In this document: one piece after another, positions 1 to 9,414 of the stretch
How positions within the stretch are numbered: the stretch's first letter is position 1
Layout of the letters: every line of letters begins with the position of its first letter
From: Streptomyces sp. BK208
GTDB taxonomy: Bacteria > Actinomycetota > Actinomycetes > Streptomycetales > Streptomycetaceae
DNA length: 64,000 nucleotides
Assembly: GCF_004364245.1 (NCBI RefSeq)
Contig: NZ_SOAV01000003.1
Span: 372,001 to 436,000 of the forward strand
Direction: 5' to 3'
Translations under genes and position numbers: made by a program
Notes under the pieces: generated by a model
Told to the model about the DNA's origin: nothing
Database searches by the model: none
What the model saw: only the letters and a program-made list of their open reading frames with translations

Positions 1-1250
<1,250 letters not shown>

Positions 1251-1301
1251 TCATGTGCGCGTACCACCGCATCCTGCCGCCACGGTCCCCGGCCGATCCG
1301 C

Positions 1302-1320
1302 TAAGGTAAGGCTAAGTTAG
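1302..1320 (-). promoter_or_regulatory. iron-box-like site (DmdR/IdeR type) upstream of acnA
   Basis: The minus-strand 19-mer CTAACTTAGCCTTACCTTA matches 14 of 19 positions of the actinobacterial iron-repressor box TTAGGTTAGSCTAACCTAA. It lies about 70 bp upstream of the aconitase start. Family knowledge: DtxR/IdeR/DmdR regulators bind such boxes. The match is imperfect, so it could be chance in a locally AT-richer promoter. Confidence 0.4.
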
Positions 1321-1376
1321 GTAACCCTTACCGCCAGACCGACTGGCGGCGCGCGACTGCGGTACGCCTCGGCAGA

Positions 1377-1394
1377 TATCTCGATGTCGAGATA
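1377..1394. promoter_or_regulatory. perfect palindrome, candidate operator
   Basis: TATCTCGATGTCGAGATA has 8-bp perfect arms around TG. It sits between the divergent aconitase and DUF4236 genes, about 140 bp upstream of acnA. Perfect dyads of this size are typical of dimeric repressor sites. The binding protein is unknown. Confidence 0.5.
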
Positions 1395-1540
1395 ACTCTA
1401 GTACATGGGGGCGGCCCGGTCATGTCCGGGCGCAGTGTGGCGTACGCCCCACCCCGGGTGACCCGCGCGGCCATCACTACGCCGAACGGGGGTATCCGAT
1501 GCGTGCCGGACCGACCCGGCACGAATCGGAAGGGGGCACG

Positions 1541-1738
1541 ATGCCACTCACGTTCCGCAAGAGTTTCCGGATCCTCCCCGGAGTGCGCCTGAACATCAAC
1601 AAGCGCTCCTGGTCCATCACGACCGGGGGCAAGAACGGCCCGCGCCACACGCGCAGCAGCACCGGACGTCGTACGACATCGATGGATTTGCCGGGACCTT
1701 TCGGATGGCACCGCACCACGACGAGCAAGCGCCGCTGA
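1541..1738 (+). CDS. DUF4236 family small protein
   Basis: A 65-residue protein starting MPLTFRKSFRILPGVRLNIN, followed by GRRTTS and a C-terminal basic tail. This is the DUF4236 pattern (F/Y-R-K-S...PG-h-R-h-N-h-S/N). Function is unknown; the family occurs as short stand-alone proteins or at the N-terminus of longer ones. The ATG has AGGGGG 6 nt upstream. It lies between acnA and the HTH-MurA gene, codirectional with the latter, but an operator-like palindrome separates the two, so they are probably transcribed separately. Confidence 0.75.
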   Translation: MPLTFRKSFRILPGVRLNINKRSWSITTGGKNGPRHTRSSTGRRTTSMDLPGPFGWHRTTTSKRR

Positions 1739-1796
1739 GCCCTCACCTGCGGTTCCTTGACGTCGCGTCACCCGAACGGACCCCCCGAGAGGCGCC

Positions 1797-1812
1797 ATCT
1801 CATATCTGAGAT
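1797..1812. promoter_or_regulatory. palindrome directly upstream of HTH-murA
   Basis: ATCTCATATCTGAGAT has 6-bp perfect arms around TATC and ends 12 bp before the start codon of the HTH-MurA gene. It is well placed to overlap the promoter of that gene. Since the product has its own DNA-binding domain, autoregulation is a reasonable inference. It shares the ATCTC/GAGAT outer arms with the palindrome at 1377-1394. Confidence 0.45.
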
Positions 1813-1824
1813 AGCCTCAACCTC

Positions 1825-3354
1825 ATGGCAGACGACTACCTCGTACGCATCGGCAGGCTCATCCGTGACGCCCGGCAGCACCGCGGCTGGACGCAGTCAC
1901 AGCTCGCGGAGGCGCTCAACACCAGTCAGAGCGCCGTCAACCGCATCGAGCGCGGCAACCAGAACATCAGCCTTGAGATGATCGCCCGTATCGGCGAGGC
2001 GCTGGACAGCGAGATCGTCTCCCTGGGCTACGCCGGTCCGATGCACCTGCGCGTGGTCGGAGGCCGGCGCCTCTCGGGCGCCATCGACGTCAAGACGAGC
2101 AAGAACGCCTGCGTGGCCCTGTTGTGCGCCTCGCTGCTCAACAAGGGGCGCACGGTGCTGCGCCGGGTCGCCCGCATCGAGGAGGTCTACCGCCTCCTGG
2201 AGGTGCTCAACTCCATCGGCGTGCGCACCCGGTGGGTCAACGAGGGCACCGACCTGGAGATCGTGCCGCCGGCCGAGCTGGACATGGAGGCCATCGACGC
2301 CGAGGCCGCCGTCCGCACCCGCTCCATCATCATGTTCCTGGGCCCGCTGCTGCACCGCATGGACCGCTTCCGGCTGCCCTACGCCGGCGGCTGCGACCTC
2401 GGCACCCGCACCATCGAGCCGCACATGATCGCGCTGCGCCGCTTCGGCCTGGACGTCGCCGCGACCGAGGGCCACTACCACGCGGTGGTCGACCGCTCCG
2501 TCCGCCCGGGCCGCCCGATCGTGCTGACCGAGCGGGGTGACACGGTCACGGAGAACGCGCTGCTGGCCGCCGCCCGCCACGACGGCGTGACGATCATCCG
2601 CAACGCCTCCTCCAACTACATGGTCCAGGACCTCTGCTTCTTCCTGGAGGCCCTGGGCGTCCGCGTCGAGGGCATCGGCACCACCACCCTCACCGTGCAC
2701 GGCATGCCGGTCATCGACGCCGACGTGGACTACTCCCCCTCCGAGGACCCGGTCGAGGCGATGAGCCTGCTCGCCGCCGCCGTGGTCACGGAGTCGGAGC
2801 TGACGGTCCGCCGCGTCCCGATCGAGTTCCTGGAGATCGAGCTTGCGGTCCTGGAGGAGATGGGCCTCGACCACGACCGCACGCCGGAGTACTTCGCCGA
2901 CAACGGCCGCACCCGCCTGGTGGACCTCACCGTCCGCCCCTCCAAGCTCGAAGCCCCGATCGACAAGATCCACCCCATGCCCTTCCCGGGCCTGAACATC
3001 GACAACGTCCCCTTCTTCGCGGCCATCGCGGCCTCGGCGCAGGGCCAGACCCTCATCCACGACTGGGTCTACGACAACCGCGCGATCTACCTCACCGACC
3101 TCAACCGCCTCGGCGGCCGCCTCCAGCTCCTCGACCCGCACCGCGTCCTGGTCGAGGGCCCCACCCGCTGGCGCGCCGCCGAGATGATGTGCCCGCCCGC
3201 CCTGCGCCCCGCCGTGGTCGTCCTGCTGGCGATGATGGCCGCCGAGGGCACGTCGGTACTGCGCAACGTGTACGTCATCAACCGGGGGTACGAGGACCTG
3301 GCGGAGCGGCTGAACTCGATCGGGGCGCAGATCGAGATCTTCCGGGATATTTGA
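1825..3354 (+). CDS. MurA-like enolpyruvyltransferase with N-terminal XRE HTH domain
   Basis: Residues about 8-62 form a helix-turn-helix of the XRE/Cro type (WTQSQLAEALNTSQSAVNRI). Residues 73-509 are an EPSP/MurA fold, the enzyme family that adds enolpyruvate from PEP to UDP-GlcNAc in the first committed step of peptidoglycan synthesis. Lys93-Asn94 (KTSKN) matches the substrate-binding Lys-Asn pair of MurA. Cys190 in YAGGCDLGTR matches the catalytic-loop cysteine, so catalysis is possible. The 509-residue length equals a MurA (about 420) plus the HTH. This fusion is conserved in Streptomyces next to aconitase. It may act as a second MurA, as a regulator that senses UDP-sugars, or both; the sequence does not decide. 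A strong hairpin follows the gene. Confidence 0.9.
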   Translation: MADDYLVRIGRLIRDARQHRGWTQSQLAEALNTSQSAVNRIERGNQNISLEMIARIGEALDSEIVSLGYAGPMHLRVVGGRRLSGAIDVKTSKNACVALLCASLLNKGRTVLRRVARIEEVYRLLEVLNSIGVRTRWVNEGTDLEIVPPAELDMEAIDAEAAVRTRSIIMFLGPLLHRMDRFRLPYAGGCDLGTRTIEPHMIALRRFGLDVAATEGHYHAVVDRSVRPGRPIVLTERGDTVTENALLAAARHDGVTIIRNASSNYMVQDLCFFLEALGVRVEGIGTTTLTVHGMPVIDADVDYSPSEDPVEAMSLLAAAVVTESELTVRRVPIEFLEIELAVLEEMGLDHDRTPEYFADNGRTRLVDLTVRPSKLEAPIDKIHPMPFPGLNIDNVPFFAAIAASAQGQTLIHDWVYDNRAIYLTDLNRLGGRLQLLDPHRVLVEGPTRWRAAEMMCPPALRPAVVVLLAMMAAEGTSVLRNVYVINRGYEDLAERLNSIGAQIEIFRDI

Positions 3355-3379
3355 AGGCGCTGAGGAAGAGCAGCGCGAC

Positions 3380-3414
3380 CCCCTCCTGACCTGCACGAAT
3401 GCGGGCAGGAGGGG
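3380..3414 (+). terminator. hairpin after HTH-murA
   Basis: CCCCTCCTG and CAGGAGGGG pair perfectly over 9 bp, and an inner CCTGC/GCGGG continues the stem with one G-U pair and an A bulge. It starts 26 bp after the stop codon. No U tract follows, which is usual for Streptomyces terminators. Confidence 0.75.
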
Positions 3415-3745
3415 AACCGCGTTGCCCCGTGGGATTCTCTGGGACGTGCCCGCCTCGTGTTCGGGCGTCGAGAACGGTCTCACCGGGGGTCGGGTGATAC
3501 AGCCACACGCCAACGTGAGTGAGCCGGGGCTCCGAGCGCCTCGTCGAGGGCCCCGAGTGTCGAGTCCGGCCGGATCCGAAATCCCGTCCCGCAAGTCGCC
3601 GAACAAGGGCTCGCTGTCGCGCAGATGCTGTGCCCCGCGAGCTTCGCAGCCACGGAACACAGCAGTCGCTCACCTTCGCCCGGGGGACATGGCCCCGTCG
3701 GGCAGCAGCCGGCTCACGAGGTCCGCCGCGAACGTCACGCAGGTT
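3415..3745. other. intergenic region without a recognisable gene
   Basis: This is convergent space between the HTH-MurA terminator and the first secreted-protein gene on the opposite strand. I see no start codon with a ribosome site, no RNA gene and no convincing repeat. It marks the left limit of the accessory segment. Confidence 0.5.
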
Positions 3746-4279
3746 CTACACCGGCAGGATGGTGAGGGAGACCACTCCGGAGGCGGACGTCACTCCGGAC
3801 CCGACGCAGTCGAGAACGTTGGGAGTGGCGATGGTCGTGACTTGGACGACCTTTTTACCCGCGTACAGTCCTGAGGTGACGGTCCCGGTGTCAGTTACCA
3901 CGATCTGTCCGCCACTGATGACTTTCACGTTGGAGGTGGTCAGTTCCGATGTCTGCCCGGTGTTCCATTCGACGAGACCGACGTTCGAGGAGAAGGGGTC
4001 GTTCAGCAGGCAACTGTTCACGATCGAGGCTGTCACGGTCTGCGTCCCTGTTGACACCGTTCCGCCGACGCATGTGCTGTAGGTGACCCGCGCGGTGAAG
4101 GTCACGGTACGGGGCGTGAGCAGCAGACCTGGGTCATAGGACTGGGTGACTGCGCCAAGGCAGGTCAGAAGGGGTGTGTCGGCCGACGCGGCGGAGGCCG
4201 GCACCAGAGGCGTAAGGGGCAGGACGGCGGCGGCTACAGCCGCCGCGGCGGCGATGATCCGTGTGCGCCTGAAGATCAT
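3746..4279 (-). CDS. secreted four-cysteine protein, family member 1
   Basis: A 177-residue protein with a clear signal peptide: MIFRRTR, a hydrophobic alanine-rich core, then ASAASA before the mature part. The mature part is Thr/Ser/Val-rich and probably all beta. It has four cysteines and the landmarks Y-x-PGL-x-LTP, WNTGQTS and GTVTSGLYAG. The same landmarks and cysteine positions recur in the three genes at 11.4-13.1 kb, so these are paralogues about 7 kb apart. I know no function for the family. AGGA sits 7 nt before the ATG. An extracellular or cell-surface role and two disulphides are inferred. Confidence 0.8.
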   Translation of the reverse strand: MIFRRTRIIAAAAAVAAAVLPLTPLVPASAASADTPLLTCLGAVTQSYDPGLLLTPRTVTFTARVTYSTCVGGTVSTGTQTVTASIVNSCLLNDPFSSNVGLVEWNTGQTSELTTSNVKVISGGQIVVTDTGTVTSGLYAGKKVVQVTTIATPNVLDCVGSGVTSASGVVSLTILPV

Positions 4280-5351
4280 GACTCTGTCCTGCCGGTCATG
4301 GACGGCACGCCCGCGCTGCCGAGACGCACCTATGCCCGATGTGATCGTCCTGGTGGGTAGTCACGTTCCCACTGCTGAACACCTCTGACAAGGGGCGTGG
4401 CCAAGACCCTTTCGAATTCCGGAGGATCGGGGCGCGCGCCGCTGGGCGAGGGCGCGTTCCTCCTTTCCGTGACCAGAAGCGAGACGGCTGAGGAACGTGG
4501 ACTTCCGGATCCCGCCAGTGCTTTGACGCGACCGGCAAGGAGTCGCCGCGGCTGCCGGAGGAAGACCGCGGTTACCTGGCCGTCGATCACGCTCTGGCTC
4601 TCCCGAAGAGTTCAGAGCTGCCCGTGCTGCTGCCGGCGGGACAGCAAGAGGCTTCGGCACTCCGGGGCGACCCGGCGGACGACGCGAAGAACACCGTGCC
4701 AGTGACTCACCCTTCCTGGGCCTGCCGCAGGACGGCGCGGGCTCCATGTCCGCTGCCGCGATACTTCCGCAGCGTGATCCCGGGGCCTGAGTGCCCGGCC
4801 AGCGGGCCAGGGCGTCGACCGATGCGCCGGCCTCCAGTTCCTCGGAGGCGTAGGGGTGGCGCAGGGCATGGAAGCCGTGCTCTCGGGACGGCTCCCGCAG
4901 GCGAGCACCGACCATGCCGGCCTCGTCCAGCGTCCTGCCCTCGCCAGAGCGGGCTTCCACACGTAGGAGCTTGTCTGCCGTGGGCGCATGCTTCGCCATG
5001 TCAGTCGGCGGGGCGTTCCGGCGTGCCATCGGCGTGAGGCTCAGGCGCTTGATCGGCCGCCGAGACCGATGGCGACACGCCGGATGTCAGGAACAGCGCG
5101 GGACTACCAGTCCGTCGTGCCGCTCGGCGAGTTCCCGGTCGCCGGCGTCGAGCCCGTCGACCTCCGCCTGGCGGGTCTCGTACTCCTCCTGGGCGGGTTC
5201 AGCGCGCACGCATCATCCACAGCCCGAAGGAGTGCTGTACACACGCGAGGAGGGACACTTTGGTGCGGCAGCCCGGGGGCGGGACTGTCGTTCTGCAGAT
5301 GGACTCGCAGTAAATCTCTGGTTCGTTCGTTCCTCGAGTAGGAGTGCAATC
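4280..5351. other. gene-poor segment with decayed gene fragments
   Basis: No intact gene is seen. A frameshifted integrase remnant lies at 4707-4989. A second minus-strand fragment, 5087 to about 5206, reads PAQEEYETRQAEVDGLDAGD and ends in a stop. It has protein-like acidic composition but no start and no family I recognise. Both suggest an old integrated element that has eroded. No tRNA gene or att repeat was found. Confidence 0.45.
4707..4989 (-). pseudogene. tyrosine recombinase (integrase) remnant
   Basis: Pieces of the C-terminal catalytic domain of a phage or ICE-type integrase can be read in order but in different frames: YVWKPALARAG, then a frame change to HGFHALRHPYASEELEAG (the HxLRH box) and VDALARWPGTQAPG, then another change to PGITLRKYRG with a candidate catalytic tyrosine and a stop 24 codons after this segment begins. 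At least two frameshifts and the missing N-terminus show it is dead. It supports past insertion of a mobile element at this place. Confidence 0.7.
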
Positions 5352-5849
5352 GTGCGTATACGTAGCGCTGCGCCGACGACCGTCGCAGCTCTTGCTGTCC
5401 TCGCTGCCGCCGCACCGGCTCAGGCCGATCCCCTTCCGCAGAACCCCAGCGTGGTCTGCGCGAGTGCGGCCAACCAGATCGACGTGAACTTCGCCAACGG
5501 AGAGGCGATGGTGAACTCCACCGTTTGGCACGACTGCGTTTCGGTGACCCTCCCAGCCATCGTCCGCGGTGTCGTCGAGCCCTCCGAGGCCCATGCCTCA
5601 GGCGCCCCCACGAACGCCGCCATCACCGCCCCGTCCTGGAAGATCGGCTGGTATAACGCAGCCAGCCAGAAAATTGCCGAATCGGCCGGCACCCTGAACT
5701 TCACCTACGTCGGTCCGCTGGCCAATGCGATGGTCGCCGTAATCGCCGACAGTGGCCTCAACCAGATCGGTGCAGGCACCGCCTCACGGGTCTGCCCCAC
5801 TGCAGATCAGTGCACATTCGACAACATGCAGATCTTCGTCAGGGTGTGA
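5352..5849 (+). CDS. small secreted protein of unknown function
   Basis: A 165-residue product: VRIRSAAPTTVAALAVLAAA forms a short signal peptide ending near APAQA-DP. The mature part has four cysteines (VVCASAA, WHDCVSV, RVCPTADQC) and looks beta-rich. The GTG was chosen because AGGAG lies 7 nt upstream and the signal peptide begins directly there; upstream in-frame codons do not look coding. It does not carry the PGL/GTVTSG landmarks of the four-paralogue family. No family recognised. Confidence 0.75.
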   Translation: MRIRSAAPTTVAALAVLAAAAPAQADPLPQNPSVVCASAANQIDVNFANGEAMVNSTVWHDCVSVTLPAIVRGVVEPSEAHASGAPTNAAITAPSWKIGWYNAASQKIAESAGTLNFTYVGPLANAMVAVIADSGLNQIGAGTASRVCPTADQCTFDNMQIFVRV

Positions 5850-5935
5850 CGAGGGCCATCCCGCCCGGTGTCGTCGGCCTGCGGGGACGGGGGCGGCAGC
5901 TGTCATCACGCCACGCGGCGACGCGGGCGACAGGG

Positions 5936-8833
5936 TCAACGCCGGAGCCACTCGAGGAGTTCGTCGTGACGTATCTGGTAGGCGGTGCCGGCTGATCGCA
6001 GCAGACCGCGTTCGTGGCACCAGCGGAGGAATGCGGTCAGGCGCCACGGCAGCCTTCCGTGCATGGCCAGGAGCAGCCCGAGGTACTGGCGACCGGTGAC
6101 TGCGACGAATCCGGGCCCGGCTGCCACCCCGCAGGCCAGGGCCGTGAGGACAGCGAGGGGCCAGGGAACCCGCAACCACTCGACGCACAGCGTCCCGTAG
6201 AGCGTGAGTATCACGACGACGAGACCGGACACCGCTCCTGCCATCACGTCATTGCGCAGGGGAGCCAGCGGCGTGGGCACCCCGGGCGGATCCGGGTCCG
6301 GTTCTCCGCCGTTGTTGCGCCGAGCGGCACGCAGCCCTGCGGGCACTCCCGCGGCCAGTCCGATCGCTCCGGCACCGCATCCCGCGATGAGCCCGACGAA
6401 ATCGCCGAGCCGGCCGACGAGGAATCCCGCCCCCACCGTCACCGACAGGGCAGTCGGGATACTGACGGCCATCAGCTGAGGGCGGTCGATGTCCGCCCGC
6501 ACCGACAGTGCCAGGCCGAAGCCGAAGACGGCGGCGGAACCGGTGCCTGCGGCCAACGCGAAGCCCGGGCCGAACACAGGCGTCAGGGGCAGCATCACGA
6601 CACCGCCCAGTGTGGCGCCCAGAAATATCCGGCTCCAGCCGAGTCTGCTGCCCAGCCGCTGGAACAGGATGCGACGGGGTTCGACGTACCGTGCGCGTGC
6701 GTTCCAGGCCGACAGCAGTGGCGCAGGGGTCAGTAGTGCGAGCAGCACGGCGCCGGGCATGGGCAGGGCGTGGTTGTGGTGGAGGCAGACCGCCAGGGAA
6801 AGCAGGGCGGGGAGCCAGCAGGCGAGGGTGATCGCCGCGGCGGCGTAGCGTGCGCTGCGGGCTCCCGCGACCGGCCACAGCGTGTGGATGGCCAGGTCTC
6901 GGGTCGGCACGGCGGCGCCGCTGCCGTCGGCCGGTGTCGTCTGGTCGCCACTGAGGCTCGCGGTGAGCAGCCGTAACCACCGAGTCACGGATTCGGCCTG
7001 GTACCTTCGGCGCCGGTCGGCCGGATCCGGCTCGCACAAGGACGGGATGAGCTCATCCAACAAGGTGGCGCGCAACTCTTCCGGCGCCCGGCCACCTGAG
7101 GCCGGCACCCCGATGAACGTGAGGAGTCTCGCGGCTCCGGCTTCCGTCTGCGAGGCCAGTGACGCCAGTGTGAGCATCCAGGGTGAGGACAGCACCGCTC
7201 CCATGGCCGTCCCCGTTGTGCAGAGATCGTTCTCCAACTCGGCGAGCCGGGCCCTGTCCACCGACCGCTCGACCAGGAACCGCCAGCCGTCGACGGGACG
7301 GACCCTCTCGATCCGCACCGTCGCACAGTCCAGCAGACGCTGACCGGCGCGGCTGAGCCCGGCATACTCGTCCGAACGGCAGGTCAGCGCCAATGGCCCG
7401 GCGAACCGGTTGAGCTCTTCGAGCGCGGCGACGGCCCTGGGCCGCGCTCCGTCCGCGGGGTCCATCTCGTCGAGGCCGTCCAAGACCGGCATGACGCGGC
7501 CTGAGGCCAACAAGTCCCGTGCCCTGGTCTCGGAACCGCCCAGGTACTCCTGACTCAGGCGAGCGCTGAACCAGTCTGCGAACATCACGCTGGTGTCCCA
7601 CCCCGACAGGTCGACCGGGACCGGCACCGGACCGTTGTAGTGCTTGCGGGCGAGCGACCGATGAACGAGTTCGTAAGCCAGGAGCGTCTTGCCCGACCCG
7701 GGACCGCCCGTAATGACCAGGCGTTGCGGCCGGAGAGCGTCCAGGTAACGGGCGATGCCGGCGAAATCACCGCGCGGCCACGCCCTGTCCGCGTCCCTGC
7801 CGCCCTGCGGCAAGGTGACGAAGGTGACGTTGATGGCCTTGTCGTCGTTGCCCAGCAGTTGCCGACGGCGTCGTCCCACCTCCCTGCGAACGGTCTCGCG
7901 CAGCCTTCGGACGGCGGCTTCCCGGCCGTCTCCCGCCGTCCGCGTGCCACGGAACCAGTCCATGCTCCACCCCGCCAGAAGGCCGGAGAGAGCCGACCCG
8001 ACCGGCCAAGTGACGCCCGGCGAGGGCGGGGAGAGCGCCAAGAGCGCCAGGGTTGTCGTCGTCCCTGCCGCCGCGGGCGCCAGCAGCTTCCTCAGACGGT
8101 GCCGCGAGGAGGGCGGAGGTATGGCGACCGGCGTGCAGTCCGGCTCGTCGTCTGGATCCGGAGGCGCTCCGTCGATCTCCTCGGTGACGAAGTGCACTCC
8201 GTGGGCGTGCAGAGTCTGCTCGAATCCCGGCAGTTCGGCCAGGACGCTGACGGGTACGGCCTCCAGCACGCCGGGAGCCAACCTCGTCTCCGTGGTCACG
8301 ACCGCGACCAGGTGCGGTCCGCACAGCAGCCCGGCACCCGAACCGCCGCTCCAGCCCGAACGGCTCGGCGTGATGCCCTCGTCGACGTGCACCGTCGTCA
8401 TCCGCGATTTCATGCCGTGCAACGGGTCCACATGCCCGCGTATGGGCATGGTGTCCCGTACGTGGTCGGAACGTCTCACCGCGTCGGGAAAACCCAGTCC
8501 GAGGCAGGGCAGTCGGTGCTTGCCCACCACCCGTCCGAAACGCACCGGGGGAGTCACCGGCGGTCGCCAGTGCGGCCCGATGATCCGCAGCAGCGCCCCG
8601 TCCGCGTCCGGCAGCACCTCCGAAGCCGCTGCTTCCGGCAGCCACACCAGTTCGGCGGCTGTCCAGTCCGTGCCACCCTCGGGGTCCAGTTGGCGGACCT
8701 CCACACCGCCGTGCAAGGGAACGTCGACCACGACGTGGTGCGCGGTGAGCACCAAGCGGTCACCGATCAGGTACCCGCTGCCCGCCCTCTTCGAGGCCGG
8801 GTTCCAGATCTCCATGACCCGTGTCTGGTCCAT
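5936..8833 (-). CDS. trypsin-like peptidase - NACHT NTPase - multi-TM protein
   Basis: A 965-residue fusion. Residues 15-205 form a trypsin-like domain with a plausible triad: His32/33 (LTAHHVV), Asp78 (DADGALL) and Ser165 (GGSGAG). A likely TM segment lies near 255-290. A NACHT/STAND NTPase follows, with Walker A GGPGSGKT (376-383) and Walker B VMPVLDGLDEMD. About six hydrophobic segments lie at 680-930, and a winged-helix-like C-terminus ends YQIRHDELLEWL. NACHT-coupled proteases are known from bacterial conflict systems, where NTP-driven oligomerisation releases an effector. The Trypco2 gene lies 52 bp upstream on the same strand, probably as one operon. One TTA codon (6974-6976) makes it a possible bldA target. 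Role in defence is inference. Confidence 0.85.
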   Translation of the reverse strand: MDQTRVMEIWNPASKRAGSGYLIGDRLVLTAHHVVVDVPLHGGVEVRQLDPEGGTDWTAAELVWLPEAAASEVLPDADGALLRIIGPHWRPPVTPPVRFGRVVGKHRLPCLGLGFPDAVRRSDHVRDTMPIRGHVDPLHGMKSRMTTVHVDEGITPSRSGWSGGSGAGLLCGPHLVAVVTTETRLAPGVLEAVPVSVLAELPGFEQTLHAHGVHFVTEEIDGAPPDPDDEPDCTPVAIPPPSSRHRLRKLLAPAAAGTTTTLALLALSPPSPGVTWPVGSALSGLLAGWSMDWFRGTRTAGDGREAAVRRLRETVRREVGRRRRQLLGNDDKAINVTFVTLPQGGRDADRAWPRGDFAGIARYLDALRPQRLVITGGPGSGKTLLAYELVHRSLARKHYNGPVPVPVDLSGWDTSVMFADWFSARLSQEYLGGSETRARDLLASGRVMPVLDGLDEMDPADGARPRAVAALEELNRFAGPLALTCRSDEYAGLSRAGQRLLDCATVRIERVRPVDGWRFLVERSVDRARLAELENDLCTTGTAMGAVLSSPWMLTLASLASQTEAGAARLLTFIGVPASGGRAPEELRATLLDELIPSLCEPDPADRRRRYQAESVTRWLRLLTASLSGDQTTPADGSGAAVPTRDLAIHTLWPVAGARSARYAAAAITLACWLPALLSLAVCLHHNHALPMPGAVLLALLTPAPLLSAWNARARYVEPRRILFQRLGSRLGWSRIFLGATLGGVVMLPLTPVFGPGFALAAGTGSAAVFGFGLALSVRADIDRPQLMAVSIPTALSVTVGAGFLVGRLGDFVGLIAGCGAGAIGLAAGVPAGLRAARRNNGGEPDPDPPGVPTPLAPLRNDVMAGAVSGLVVVILTLYGTLCVEWLRVPWPLAVLTALACGVAAGPGFVAVTGRQYLGLLLAMHGRLPWRLTAFLRWCHERGLLRSAGTAYQIRHDELLEWLRR

Positions 8834-8885
8834 CCCCCGTCCCGCCCCTCACCAGACGAGCTGCTCCCCACTCGGACCGTGCGCG

Positions 8886-9197
8886 CTACTTCGGACGCTG
8901 TGGAGAGTCGGCGGAGATCTTCAGATCGTTGTCGTCGCCGTCGACCGGCTGCAGGGTGAGCTTGACACGGTGGACCCGACTCGCACTTGCGGCACCCTGG
9001 GCCTCAACCGTCCACGGAAGAACGAATACCCTGGTCCTGACCCCGCTGTCCTTCTTGACCTCCACCGTGAACTCGAGTTCAACCGGCCCGGTCCTGAATT
9101 TCAGCGGCTCCCCCTCTCCCGTTTCCATGGCGCTCTGCAGCTCGGCGCGAATCGCGCTGATGGTCTCCCCCAGCTCGGCCCACGGTTCCTGCGGCAC
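8886..9197 (-). CDS. Trypco2 domain protein
   Basis: A 103-residue protein. ELGETISAIRAELQSAM forms a helix, then FRTGPVELEFTVEV, and HRVKLTLQPV at the end of a small beta unit: the pattern of Trypco2, the trypsin-co-occurring domain 2 found beside trypsin-like and NTPase proteins in predicted conflict systems. GTG start chosen for GAGGGGG about 7 nt upstream; longer readings add arginine-rich sequence without domain character. It precedes the trypsin-NACHT gene and should be co-transcribed with it. A sensor or adaptor role is inferred from gene association. Confidence 0.75.
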   Translation of the reverse strand: MPQEPWAELGETISAIRAELQSAMETGEGEPLKFRTGPVELEFTVEVKKDSGVRTRVFVLPWTVEAQGAASASRVHRVKLTLQPVDGDDNDLKISADSPQRPK

Positions 9198-9414
9198 GTC
9201 GATACCCCCTCGGTTCGAACCGTATCGGGTCCCGATCTCCCCTGGAGCCACAACCAGCAAACACCGGTCTTCCCCTGGGCGGCGCAGGACCGCGCCCCGG
9301 TGCGTCCATGTCCGGTTTTCGTCCCCCACGCACACCTGTCTGGCGCAACGAGGTTGCGTTAACCTGCCGCTGTCGATTTCTGCTTGTTGACTCTTCGTCA
9401 TCACGGGGGCGTGC

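Noticed and set aside
1897..3660. 587-codon open frame opposite the HTH-MurA gene
   Set aside because: It is a GC-rich antisense shadow: His/Arg/Asp/Val-rich, no domain, and the plus-strand gene explains the codon pattern.
4280..5351. tRNA gene or att repeat next to the integrase remnant
   Set aside because: No cloverleaf-like sequence or matching direct repeat could be seen.
4914..5849. 311-codon version of the secreted protein at 5352
   Set aside because: The upstream part is non-coding in character. AGGAG and the signal peptide place the start at 5352.
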